DNA of 64,000 nucleotides, taken from contig OY856186.1 in the NCBI GenBank assembly GCA_963693315.1, forward strand, positions 85,298,759-85,362,758, in the 5' to 3' direction. Shown one piece after another: positions 46,880 through 58,782 of this stretch (positions within the stretch are counted from its first letter, which is position 1; each line of letters opens with the position of its first letter). Under the pieces are notes generated by a model. The model searched no databases. It was not told the origin of the DNA and was given only the letters and a program-made list of their open reading frames with translations. The stretch is from Diogma glabrata (Eukaryota; Arthropoda; Insecta; Diptera; Cylindrotomidae). Made by a program: the position numbers and the translations under genes.

Positions 46880-47550
46880 TACTTATGATATTGTTATAAT
46901 TTTTGCAATATTTTTGGAATTTTGGAAAAAGTTTGAATTTTTGAATTTGTAAGAATTTTTGGAACATAATTAGAATTTAGAAAAAGTTGAAATATTTGAT
47001 ATTATTCCAGTTTTTGGAATATTTTTGGTATTTTGAAAAAACTTTGTATATTTGATTTTGTTATAATTTTTGCAATATTTTTAGAATTTTTGAAAAAGGT
47101 TTAATCTTTGATTTTGTAAAAATGTTTGGAATATTTTTAGAATTATGAAAAAAGTTTGATTTTGTTTAATTTTTACAATATTTTTGGAATTTTGAAAGAA
47201 ATATGAATTCGTGATTTTGTAATATTTCCTCGGAACACTAAATGGGGAGGTTTTTGAGTAATTCGCTGATTGTATAATCTTTCCACGAAATTATGTTAAT
47301 ATATGATCTGTTATAATTTTCCAACAACGTATTGATGTTTCGTGTTAGTTAATACATGTACTTTATACATGTACTTGAAAGTACATGTACATGAAATACA
47401 TGTACTTTAACAAAAAGTTATGTTTGATATACATACAAAACTAAAAACCATGTCCTCATAAAAGTTTTTTGGCGAAAACTAGATCAAAATCCTTAACCCA
47501 GACCGAAGTCTTGATATCTTAGAGCTGTGAGATTTCAGCCCCTCCATATA

Positions 47551-48460
47551 TTACAAAATTTAATTATACAAGATATTTGAATTAAATAGTAGTTGGTCGC
47601 TCAAAATTAAATTTGGAAATTTTTTGAATGCTTTATAAATTTCAAACTCTTCTAAAGAATCCCTTAAAAAACCTTTGTTACATAAATGCAAAAGTTCGAT
47701 TTGCAAAAAGTGACTTTAATTTTGTTTATTTTTGTTCATTGGGATATGTTCTTTGAATCTTTCTAAAAATCTTCTTCCTGTTTGCCCTATATAAAATATG
47801 TCACAGGTATCACACTTAATTTTATAAATTCCCGAACATAACTTCAAATTGATGTTAGATTTTGGTTTTAAAATTTTATATAAATTATTTTTGGTTCTAA
47901 ATGATATCGAATAATTTTGTTTTTTTAAATGATTTGTTATGATGTTTGGTAGTAAGTTAGTATATTTAATTGAAATATATTTGATGTTTGTATTATTATT
48001 ATTATTTGAATTTTTTAACTTATTTAAACATTTAGAAAATAACTTATCAATAAATTTTGAATCATAACCATTATCTGAAGCAATAAATTTGATTGTATTT
48101 AATTCATCTTGAAAATTTGAGATATTTAGTGGTATATTTAAAAGACGATAAATGAGAGAATTATATGCTGCATCTTTTTGTGACTCTGGATGATGTGATG
48201 TATTATGTATTGTTATACTAGTAGTAGTTGGTTTTCGAAAAATTTTATATTCAAATTGATTATTAATTTTTAAAATGGTTAAATCTAAAAAATTTATTGA
48301 ATTATTGTCTTCAATTTCAAGGGTAAATTTTATATTTGGATGGATACTATTCATGTAATTATTAAAATTTTGTATTTGTCGAGAAGTTCCATTAAACAAA
48401 ATGTAGGGATCATCTACATATCTTGTATATGAAATTAATAGATTTTGTTGTATGTTTAAG
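47551..48460 (-). pseudogene. Penelope-like element, second lineage, 5'-truncated (RT end plus GIY-YIG)
   Basis: The minus strand is open from about 48457 to the stop at 47716. It reads YTRYVDDPYILFNGTSRQ, so the copy begins just before the catalytic YVDD, continues through the RT thumb (SINFLDLTILK, FRKPTTTSI) and ends in a GIY-YIG nuclease (YKIKCDTCDIFYIGQTGRRF, then EH). The sequence clearly differs from the PLE at 1-4624. At 48460 it changes abruptly to a GGGGGCGGCGG stretch. The 3' part runs to 47551, where it abuts the HINE-like element. The remaining frame is undamaged but lacks most of the RT. Confidence 0.9.
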
Positions 48461-48479
48461 GGGGCGGCGGTAGGGTTTC

Positions 48480-49334
48480 AAAGACGAAAAAAAAGCATAG
48501 TTTTGTGAATTTTTTGCGGTGACGTGAGTAATATAATTTTAATAAATTTAATTACATATTATTGTACAACTTTTGAAATGTGTCAAAAAAAATTTTCAAT
48601 GAAAAATATTGATAAATAAGCCGGGGACGTTGAATCTCCAGAGGCGCCTTGAAAAAAAAGTGAGTTTGCGGTGAACATTATAACTCGTTACCGGATCATC
48701 TGAATCAAAAAAATTGATATGCATTTTAAAGGTGATGTATTTCTCAAGGTAATCAGGAAGAGTTTTTTCTATTTTTTGCAGCACTTGGAAGTGAAAAACG
48801 CGATTTTAGCTCAAAAAATCGCGGTTAATTTGTTATTAAAAAATAGAAAAAAATGAAAAAAAAAAACTCTTCCTGATTACTTGTTGATTTATGTGAAGAA
48901 GTAACGTTCAAATTTTCAAAAGGATCGGTTGAGTAGATTTTGAGTTCTAATGTTCACGAACTTTAAAAATGATGTTTTCGGGAAAATCAGGTATCACGGC
49001 CGGTCGTTTGAAACGCTGTAGCTCCGTTAGTTTTACTCGGATTATTTTGAAATTTGTGCACAATATTCTCGACATATTGTTTATTCAGAAAAAAAATTTA
49101 AAAAAAAGTGCAAAAAAAATAATTTCAAAACAATACCATATCGTTTGAAACGCTGTAACTCCGTTAGTTTTACTCGGATTGGCTTAAAATTTGAACACAG
49201 TATTTTCGACATATCGACTCATTCAGAAAAAAAAATGAAAAAGCAAAAAAAATAATTTTAAGACCTATTTTAAGACCATTCGCTCTAACTTGTTTACAAA
49301 AGCGAATCTTGGAGCCAAAGTTGATCAAAATATA
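48480..49334. repeat. Non-coding repeat-like DNA with a 138-bp duplication
   Basis: The phrase TCGTTTGAAACGCTGTA, then CTCCGTTAGTTTTACTCGGA, occurs at about 49004 and 49142, each followed by a similar stretch ending in CATTCAGAAAAA-like text. Two neighbouring segments (48.72-48.78 and 48.84-48.90 kb) share AATCAGGAAGAGTTTTTT in opposite orientations. No gene. Confidence 0.6.
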
Positions 49335-50646
49335 GTATAAACCAGGGTTGTTAATATACACGTATAAAACGTTTGATACGTTACACGTATAATACGTAAC
49401 GTATAAAACGTATAAAACGTATATAACGTATAAAACGTATAAAACGTATAATATGATTTTGTTTTTGAAATTCATTTATAAAAAATTAAAAATGCTTCTT
49501 ACTTCAGATATTAATTATATTTTTAGTAAAAATATATATATTTTAGTAAAAATATAATTACGTAGTTATAAAATACTTATATATTTTATAATTTATAACA
49601 AAAACTATTTAAATTCTAGATGTTATTTGAATGTATATTTTTATACTTTATACGAAAGACTATGTTACTGTACATTAAACTGGTTAATAATTTTTAATTC
49701 ACTAGATTTGAATGTTGAAAATTTTGAATTATATATTAGAGATTTTTTTTAGCACTGAAACTCAAACAATTAAATTATTTTTGGATTCAACACGTATACT
49801 ATATGATTTTCTTTCATTTTGATTCCAACATTTACTTAATACTTAATGGGAAGCATTTTGGATGAGAAACATTTGGCTCATGAACTTAATTATTTGGCAT
49901 CATGAAATGTTATTGAATATATAAAATATGGCTCAATCCAACTTCAGCTCCTCCCATCTAATAAGAACAGCTGGAAATATTATGTTGTTTCAGAATAAAT
50001 GTCGTTTTTTTCATAGCAGTTAGGGAAATTATTAGAGATTATTAGAGAGATGTTTTTAAAAAAATTTTGTTGTGTGAATCCGGGTTGCACCACTTCCAAT
50101 TAATAGACACAGTTTGAAAATGCAGATCAAATCTTCTTTTTATACAAAAGTTATAATAGTTAAAATAATATGTATTTACGTCAAACGAAAAAGTTTAGTG
50201 AGAAGTCTATTGAGTAAATTCATTTTTGGTCATTGATGAACAATAGGTATGGTTGGAAATGTCAAATTATTGCAGACTAAATTTGTTTTGAAAATAAATA
50301 ATTATATTTTGAAAAGAAGCATTTACGTTAAATGTGTAAGTTTTCTGAACTAATAGGAATAGTTGGGTAAGAAATTATCATGCCGACGCTATATTTTCTA
50401 AAGCAACTGTTCCTATTAGTCCCAAAATCTAGGCTTTATAAATATTAAATATCACGAGTACGATACGAGTTAACGCCCGCGTTAATGTTATATAAATGAA
50501 TTTTTATTTATTAAGGATTTTACTTTTATACGGTATAAAACGTAAATAATTGTGAGTTTTATACTGTACGTTTTATACGTTTTATACGTACGTATAATAC
50601 GTGTTTTATACGTTACCGTATTATACGTTACAACCCTGGTATAAAC
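49335..50646. mobile_element. hAT-family element (non-autonomous), 1296 bp with 8-bp target duplication
   Basis: The element starts CAGGGTTGT at 49343 and ends ACAACCCTG at 50638, flanked by the perfect 8-bp duplication GTATAAAC (49335-49342 and 50639-50646). Both ends carry clusters of the subterminal motif ACGTATAAAACG and its reverse complement (49360-49455 and 50510-50630), likely transposase-binding repeats. No transposase ORF is visible inside. The 8-bp duplication plus CAGGG termini fit hAT. Confidence 0.92.
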
Positions 50647-53164
50647 ATTATTAAAACCTCAAATTGATGCGGCAAAAAACAACTAAAGCTCTTCACTCAA
50701 ATAGAGAGTGAAAGAGCAACACCAGCAAAAACCCGACATTAGCTTTGCAGGTGAAATTAAGTTACTTCAAGTTGGTAAACAGATATTAGGAAAATACTAA
50801 TAACCATTAACAAACCGGTTTTCTAACTAACCGAGTCCAACACTTGACATTTTGGCATGTTTGGGTTGTCGGACTCGACAAAAGCAGACAATTTTGTGTC
50901 AGACAATATAATCCTTGTTTTGAAAAAGCAAAATTGTTGTAGTAAATTGACCCCGGGCAATCACAATGTTGCGGGGTTTTCCGAGTGAAAAAGTGGTCGA
51001 ATCAAGGAAAATGGCAGATAAAAAAGTTGTCGGGCTCGTTAGCGTAGATGGTAATCATCAAATGATCTTTATTTTTGTTTTGTCTTTCATTTAATTTCCA
51101 AAATGCAAAGAAAAGTTAATTAAAACAAAATTCATAATATAAAATAAACTAATTTTTATTTTTATATAGAATCAAACATTACAGGACAAGGCAGGATGAG
51201 AAAATAAGCATGGGAGGGGAAATGGAAAAATAAGCATGGAAAACAAGCATCTGAAATTATTAATTTATCCAGATGTTTTCATTTCTTTAAGAATTCCATA
51301 GCCTAATACAACTAATGTTTAAAATACTAAGGATTACTCGAGCTCATGACTGAGCTTAAAACTCATTCTCTATTCTACAACAAAAAAAAATACAGTCATG
51401 TGGGAAATAAGTTTTTGAACAATAAAATTGTCTAAGATAATTTAAAAAATTTGAAGCTAATTTGAAAAAGAGTTGTCACCACGGCTAAATTACTTGTGAA
51501 TACACCTTCGTTTTTAAACTGCAACTAGTTGCAGTAGTAGACCGCTCCACATTTTGCTGGAATCTAACACACAACGTCTTAAAAACTTCTATAAACAATG
51601 AAACCCGGTACAAAGTTTACTACATACGGAAAGGTTAAAAAGACTCAGAGAGTATCAGTAGATAGGACAAAATATGTGTAAAAAGCTTCAGAAAGTAAAA
51701 CTACAAAATTTATAATGGAATAAGCGTATGCCATACTTAGGTGATCCTGCATGTTTAACTAAATAACCTTAGATTCTACAACCTTTACTTATATGTGAAC
51801 CAATGTTAGACCAGCAATCCCTCAGACGCCTGAAGCAACTGTGTAGAAAAGGAAAGCGCATTGTATTTTAAGCACACAGAAAGAAACGGAATACAGATTT
51901 TTGCTTATGTAAATAAACAAAAATCTGTGTGCTTTTTCTTAATCCTTCTGATCTAAATATTTTCTATTATCAATATTAAGAACACTTTTTGCTTGTGCAG
52001 GTTGGTTTAGAGCAATAACCATTAAGTAATATTTATTTTGGATAAGATCATTTAATTTTAATACTTTTTTCTTTTTATTTTTTTTTAGGCGAGGTGACCA
52101 TGTAGTTATAGCCTGACATATCGACTGCTAAGTTCTTCATGCTTTCCTCATATTTAAGAGCTGAAGACCTTTTAGAAAAATATCCAAAGCCTTGAATGGT
52201 CTGCTTTGCAGAAATCTTCTATCCCTAGATAGTTTGATTCTAATATACCGCATTGTAGCCCTAAGAGAGCCAAACTTTCGCCCACTATGTGAAGAACTGT
52301 TGATACAGAACTCCAGTTGTGTTTGCTTACCACTGCATTGTGTTCGTGACTTAAACTCAAGAAGATAAAACATCAGGATTGTCATATTTATTTAGGACAT
52401 AACAACGAAAAAAGAAAAGTATATAAGTAAAACGTAGATTAAGTCATTAATCTTGGACAATAGCCATTTTTTGAATCTATCAATAACTTTGTTCCGCTAT
52501 ATGTATTCAATCGTTAATGCATTATATAAAAGTGAACTCTACAAAAAATTTGCAAAAGCAATCAAAACTATAAGTTACTTCAAGGCTTTATTGGTTTCGA
52601 TTGTTTAATAGCATAAATCTGCTTTGGCTAGGAAACTAATTATATTAAAATTTTAATTTTTTAATTAAATTAAATGAAAGATAAATTAGTAATCAGATAA
52701 TAATGTTTTAATTAAATTACAATCAATGTTAAGATCAGTGAATGTTTAGTTTTATAACTACTCCTAATTTGTACTAAATTGCACCACAGGAGGTTCCGAC
52801 ATTGAAGCAAATGATTAAATTTTCTTTATTAAACAAAAATTAAATTGAACCAATAAATTTGTCTGAAAAGCAAAATCTTGAACAATCCACGAGGTCAATA
52901 CAGGTTGTTAACTATTATTGTATGATAAACAAAAACCACTAAGTTTATATTCAACTGATAATAAAAATAATTAAGAGACCTCAATGACCTCAATGACCTC
53001 AAAAATGTTAATCTTTGGTTTCAAATTACCAGGTTTGAGTTTTATTTGATTTTATGATAAATAATTTTGAATAGAGAAATTAGATATTAAGACAATAGTT
53101 ATTTATTTATCTAGAACGAAAAGTGAAACTTTAAAGTACGAGCTAGTTGTTTACTAGTGAGTAC
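50647..53164. other. AT-rich DNA without a recognisable gene
   Basis: At 50830-51070 the phrases TTTGGGTTGTCGGACTCGACAAAAGCAGAC and GCAGATAAAAAAGTTGTCGG resemble, partly inverted, text at 31640-31790, so a low-copy dispersed repeat is likely. At 52137-52385 the minus strand (HIVGESLALLGLQCG…) might be a LINE 3' end, but this is weak. Confidence 0.35.
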
Positions 53165-53560
53165 CTTTAAAACAGCGGTGCCCAAACTGCGGCCATCTGG
53201 CCGCGTGCGGCCAGTTTTATGATTTGGTGCGGCCAGTAAAAATATTATAAAAATAGCAAATACCACAATAATAATAAGTTCCGTTTAAAAAAGTACAATA
53301 TTTTGGTACGTACTAAATTCAAACTTAAATATTCCTAACAAATTCCTATAGAAATAGACTAACTGACATTAATTTGAAAAACGAACTAAGAATTAGTAAT
53401 ACTACACAAAAATTTAATGTTCGCGACTTAACTTGAATAAAAAATCTAAACATAATTTATACTGTTTATTTATTTATTTTTTTCCGTGCGGCCAGTCATT
53501 TTTGTTCTTGTAAATTTTTGGCCATCTCTTCCATGATTTCTGGGCCCCCCTGCTTTAAAA
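53165..53560. mobile_element. hAT MITE, 380 bp with 8-bp target duplication
   Basis: The element runs 53173-53552, from CAGCGGTGCCCAAACT to GGGCCCCCCTG, flanked by the perfect 8-bp duplication CTTTAAAA (53165-53172 and 53553-53560). TGCGGCCAG motifs occur near both ends in opposite orientation. No ORF. Confidence 0.9.
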
Positions 53561-53653
53561 CCTTTAAAACCTTTTTGTTTGAGGTAAATACAAAATTTAA
53601 TTTCATACTGGAAATTTATTAAAATAAAAAGAAATGAGTTTTAAATTTTGCCC

Positions 53654-53818
53654 AAAAAGTTGAACTTTAACTTCCAAGGACTTTGTAAAATTTTATAAAG
53701 TCCTAGAACGTTAAAGTTCAACGTTTATGGTACAAAAAGTTGAACTTTAACATCCTAGGACTTTAGAAAATTTTATAAAGTCCTAGAACGTTAAAGATCA
53801 ACTTTTTGTACCATAAAT
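53654..53818. repeat. Two tandem 80-bp palindromes
   Basis: AAAAAGTTGAACTTTAAC starts at 53654 and again at 53734. Each unit is a hairpin with arms containing TCCTAGGACTTT and its complement around a TAAAATTTTAT centre. The second arm of unit 2 ends with AACTTTTTGTACC. Confidence 0.85.
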
Positions 53819-54019
53819 AATCCGAAAAATGTCGTGTTAGATATCAGTATGAAATAAATTAATTTCTTGAATTTACATTCAACAATATTATAAAAAAAAT
53901 TCGATAGAAAAATTTAAAAAAAAACAAAACAAAAAATATTGACACAAAGTGAATAATTCAATGCAAAAAATATCAATTATTTATAATATTGTTATAAGAA
54001 TTTCCTATATAAATCGAAT

Positions 54020-55250
54020 CATTCATTCTGTTTGTTTAAAGATTCTTTTTAATATAAATCATCTCAAGAATTTTTCATTTTGAAGATTTGATTCCCTGGC
54101 TAAAATTTTAATATTTTCATAGTTTATTTTATGATTCATATTGCATATATGATGTGAAAGGGCACAATTTTTGTCATCATTAACTAAATTAATTTCTGAA
54201 TTGACATGCCTTGCACCATTCGAATGGTGATGCACACGTTTTTCAAGCCACTGTTTATTTTGTTCAATATAAAAAGAATCACATTCACAAAAAATTTTAT
54301 AAACTATAATTCAGATTGTTTACCAAGAGGAACTTTGTCTTTTAAATAAGTGAAAAACAATTTAAAAAAATTAATATCGCTTCTTCCAATAATTTTTATA
54401 TTATAAGGTTTTAATAAATTTTAAATTTTTTCAAACAGCTAACATGGAATGAAAATATATTTAAATGTGTTACCATGTAAATTAACAAGAGATGATCAAA
54501 CTAAAGGTGCCGCTTCATTAGAAAGTTTAGTAATTGTGTTTTTAATAATGTTAGTATCTAAATAATATGGATAGCCCTTTTTGCTAAGTGTCGATTTTAA
54601 TAAATTAAAGTTTTTTGAATGGAAAATTTTATCTGATAATCTCATAATTTTTTCTGTTAACATTTGAATGATATTTCTTTTGTAAGAGAAAGGGAGACAA
54701 GAATTGAAATTTAGATAGCGTCCAGACCAAGTTTGTTTTTGAAACCAATATGTTACCAAAGAACCATCTGTATTTCAAATAACTAATAAATCTAAAAATG
54801 GTAATTGATTTTGATTTTCAAATTGTATTGTAAACTTTAGCCTATCATTAAATATATTAAAAGAATTTAGCAAATCATCAACATTACATTTATGGATATT
54901 CAAAAAAATGTCATCTACATATATTTTTATAAAAATAACAGGCGTAAAATTTAAAGAATTTAAAATTTTTTCTTCAATATATTCCATAACAAAATTTGCA
55001 ATAATCGGACTTACAGGGGAACCCATTGGCGAAAAACAAAAATCTGTTGATAAAATTTACCGTTAAAACTAAATTCACAATTATTTAATACAAAATTAAT
55101 ACATTTTATAAATAGATCTTTTTTAATTTTGGTTCCACTCTTTCTCTTTCTAATAGGCTCTATTCCCAATATATTTATCATAGAATTATAATACGTAAGC
55201 CTACAAAATACTATTTTATTTGATTGTTATATTTTTGCAATCTGCCTATT
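54020..55250 (-). pseudogene. Penelope-like element, third lineage, decayed
   Basis: The minus strand reads ITYYNSMINILGIEPIRKRK-like text (55240-55060, one frame), then after a frameshift MGSPVSPIIANFVMEYIEEK and catalytic IYVDDIFL (55026-54900), LPFLDLLVI, an in-frame TGA at 54777-54775, then NTDGSLVTYWFQKQTWSGR and further RT thumb (to 54496). Beyond more stops lies a degenerate GIY-YIG domain (YKIFCECDSFYIEQNKQWLEKR, about 54303-54235; the usual Gly of YIGQ is Glu). At least one frameshift and several stops: inactive. Distinct from both other PLEs in the window. Confidence 0.85.
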
Positions 55251-55939
55251 TGGAATATTTACGACCACCCAGGTCTTTCAAAGTTTATTGTACCATTTTG
55301 TTCATTCCAATAAATTCCGGGTGAACGCAGGGTGTTGTTGTAATCTTCTCTGTCGGCATATATATAACATACGTATGATCCGCATTGTTGGATGTGCAAT
55401 ATTAGCATAAACTTTAATTTAAGTCTGGCGTAGTAGACTATCAATCTCATTCTTGATGCTCTGTTCCAAGAGTAAGGACCAGACGTCCAGCTTTTGGCGG
55501 AACAGTCCAGATTTTTAACAATTTGTCCAGCGTCTCGCGGCATTTTGAAACCGTCCCGATTTTTCAAACGAAAACAGAATTGCGTTATTCAAATGAAAAA
55601 GAATTTCGTTATTCAAAATTAAATTAATGCAATTTAGTTATACTAAATAAAACACATTTTCTTTAGTTTAAATAATATAAATATCTAAATAAATTAAAAT
55701 TATATGACAATCAAAATCAATATTGTAGTAAACACTAAACATAAATTGAGATCCACTTTGTATTCTATTGAAATTGTAATTGAAATTATATATGTAAACT
55801 TATTCATATTTTTAAATTATTTATATCAAAATTTAAAAAATAAAATAATTCGTCAAAGTTTAGTTATTTTAACTTGAGATCAACCCATGGAAGGATCAGT
55901 GTTTTATTGATTTCTAATTTTTTTATTTTTGATCCACAG
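55251..55939. other. Non-coding DNA
   Basis: A 102-codon minus frame (55567-55259) shows no recognised domain; the phrase CCAGACGTCCAGC and its surroundings look repeat-derived. The rest is AT-rich. Confidence 0.35.
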
Positions 55940-56230
55940 GAGTGACAAGGAGTAAGCGTACTCCAGTCCCTGCTATTGACATACGAGTTAACGTGAGATA
56001 TCACATTTCACTCGCAATAGCAGTGAGAAATCATGAGATATTCATATCATGAGATATTCAGTCAACGATTGTACTCTCAATCTTGGCTATGGAATATTGC
56101 TGGATGATGGCAGGTTATTGCTTGATCAAGGAGTCGAGCTTTCACATAAACCACAGAGTTGAGCCATCATATACATGATCAAGAAATATTCCACAAGCTG
56201 GATTACTGACAACCCAATTTTAATTTGAAA
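55940..56230 (+). repeat. Dispersed repeat, member C
   Basis: Best-preserved member of the family seen at 37950-38280 and 38790-39000. Contains GAGATATCAC, an internal duplicate ATCATGAGATATTCA, CAGTCAACGATTGTACTCTC and CTGGATTACTGACAACCC. Confidence 0.6.
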
Positions 56231-58058
56231 TCGCTGAGAAAACGGGAAAACGGTAATGTAATATACGGTTTTCGACAGTCATGTAACTATTACGCCAGTA
56301 TATGAGTTTTATAATATTTTTGCTAATTTTTTGATGTTAAATTTTATTAATAACAAATAATTGTTGACAACTGATTATCGAGAACTCTTTAAAACTTTTC
56401 AAGCTGCAATAGTTCGTGCAGATGTCATGGAGCACTTCAAAGAGTGCTATGGTAACCGCATAGATTATGTAGAAGATTGAACAGTAGAACATTTTCATTG
56501 GGTTACATTATAAAACAAGAAATTAATTGGAATGATGTGCAAAATTAAAATCATTCGATCGTATTATACTCAAAATTCTCTATATATACTACACAACACA
56601 TTTTATTAAAAAAAAATAATAATAATACTAACAGTGATTATTAGCGTATGTCGTTGATCCCTAGATTCCTAAGCCCCGATCCCCTAATGTCCTAAATTTT
56701 AATCACAGTGAATAGATACATAATAATTACGTTAGTTTCAATAAATAATACTCAATTAATCACTTTTACCAAACTGCATTGGAAATTATGAATAAAAACC
56801 GGTCAATGTTATTAAAGTGCACACAAATTAATCACTTTAACCAATGTATGTGACTATTATTAATAATAACCGGTGATTATTAATAATAACCGAATTACTC
56901 TAATTTTGGCAATCGTTGCTCGTATTTTCATATTTTTATGCAATAGTAAATTGTCAGGTTAGACCCCAATTAATAAATAGGTTTGATCCCAATTAAAAAA
57001 TTTCCTTTTATTTCCTCAAATAATAAATTAAATATATTAATATATTTTTTTTGTTTATACTTACTCCACTCCAAAATGAAATAAATTACTTCAACTTTAC
57101 AAATACTTTTGATGAAATTAGAGGACTCCGATTTAGACCGTCGACGGGTTAAGTGAAAAAGATCTTCCTTAGGTTAAAGTTAATATCAAATAAAATAAAG
57201 TTGATTCCAAATTAAAGTGTTTAAGGTTTTTATTCGGAAAAGTTGTATGCAGTAAACCAGGACGGTTCGAGGTCTACAATTTAGTCATCTAAAAGTTCAT
57301 TTTGTTGTAGAATTGAATCGGATTTATTGTGGTTTTATCAATTATTAAATTTATTAATTTAACAAAAATGTTTTATTTTCTAACAAATTATTTAAAAAAT
57401 ATAAAAATCAGACCGGTTTCAGATATAAATATATATCTATTGTCAGTGAAAAATTTTATATTTTATAATATATATATTTTTTGCATTTATGTAAAACATA
57501 TATTAAACCATGTCTATTGTGGTTTGTTAAATCTCGAGATTCTGGACAATATTTCTTGAGAAATGAGAATCTCAAAACTGTGGAAATAATTCTTCGAAAT
57601 TTGAGAGTTCAAGATAACAAACCGTTCTCGAGACCGGATTTTTCGAGCATAAACTCTACTTGAGACTTTGACAGCCATTTTAGGTGTGAAAATTAATTTA
57701 CCAGATTCTTGTGGAATATTTCATGACCTATTCAACAACAATAGTAACCTCCTAAAAAAATGTAGCCGCTCACTCAGAAACTTCCCAATGCAAAGGTCTA
57801 TTTTATGGATTTAATTGATAAAAATGGTTTTAAAGATTCTTAATTTATTAAATTTTTAAAAATATCAATAAAATCCAAACGGCCGTTATAACGGATCAAA
57901 CCAGACATTTTTTCTAGTATAAAGCCTCTAGCTTCTTAACCATGTGTCGGATTTGGCTGATTTATGAACTTGTCCAAGATATTAATAAAACACACATTTT
58001 TAGAAAAGGTTTTTTGGTCTGGCTCTACAAATGCGACTGTGAGAGTGCCGGTTGTTTC
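56231..58058. other. AT-rich DNA without a recognisable gene
   Basis: At 56750-56900 the phrase AATAATAACCGGTGATT and a variant repeat, about 70-80 bp apart. No coding potential recognised. Confidence 0.35.
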
Positions 58059-58782
58059 CATCACCTCAACGGCGTAATCGATAGCGTGTCTGCCCAAGGA
58101 TGCGAGCCGGGCACTGACGAGGTAGGTTCGAATCCCAACCGAAACACGAAAAATGTAAAGTGGAGTTTTTTTCTGAGAAACTCCAAACCATACCTTTAAA
58201 TTAAAAATATTCCAATTACTTCTTTACTTACTTGAGTTTAGTTGAGCTCAAAAATTCAAAATTAACTTAAATTGCCTTAATGTAGTCTAATGTTAATACA
58301 TATAGGACTGCAAATTGACCAAGTGTCAGCCATTGATTTCACATTGATTGGAAACAATCAATAATGACTATACAATCGTGACCTAGGATGTTAATTAGAA
58401 TAGAAATGTTCGCTATTCTATGAATTCACACAAAGTATTGTCTAGAAATTCAATGCTAAAAATCCCATGTAATGTAAAAACATTTCCATAATATGGAGTC
58501 TAATGACAGTGGAAAAATTCAACTTAAGTAAAAATAAATAAATGATGAAGAAGTTTCAACTTTGAAATTGTCATAGCCTCAATTGCGTAATCGATAGGGT
58601 GTCTGCCCAAGGATTCGAGCCGGGCACTGACGAGGTAGGTTCGAATCCCAACCGAAACACGAAAAATATAAAGTAGAGTTTTTTTCTGAGAAACTTCAAA
58701 CCATACCTTTAAATTGAAAATATTCCAATTACTTCTTTACTTACTTGAGTTTAATTGATCTCAAAAATTCAAAATTACTCTA
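58059..58782 (+). repeat. tRNA-headed repeat (SINE-like), two complete heads
   Basis: Two tRNA-like heads (about 58059-58135 and 58571-58648) each have an A-box-like GCGTAATCGATAG and B box GGTTCGAATCC (58125-58135 and 58638-58648, 513 bp apart). Both are followed by a shared tail to AAAAATTCAAAATTA. Between them lies a roughly 300-bp body (CTAATGTTAATACATATAGG … GGAGTCTAATGACAG) also found at 26880-27180. Likely a dimer of one ~510-bp unit whose second copy is cut after the tail, or a small element with terminal repeats. Confidence 0.82.

Larger units (their letters stand above)
44528..47549 (+). mobile_element. Helentron/HINE-like element, copy 2, interrupted by mariner
   Basis: Inverted relative to 23649-24995. 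It starts with a degenerate hairpin (ACTTTGGTCT…AGACCTAAGT, 44528-44550), continues through three roughly 135-bp units (ATAAGTTTGTC-like markers near 44888, 45025 and 45160) and the ATTTTTGGAATTTTG minisatellite, and ends AGATTTCAGCCCCTCCATAT. The mariner at 45588-46879 sits inside the minisatellite. Without it the copy is about 1.7 kb, longer than copy 1 because of minisatellite expansion and a stretch deleted in copy 1. Confidence 0.6.

Noticed and set aside
52137..52385. Minus-strand text HIVGESLALLGLQCGILE as a LINE 3' end
   Set aside because: Only a loose resemblance; the Cys/His residues of the usual zinc knuckle are absent.
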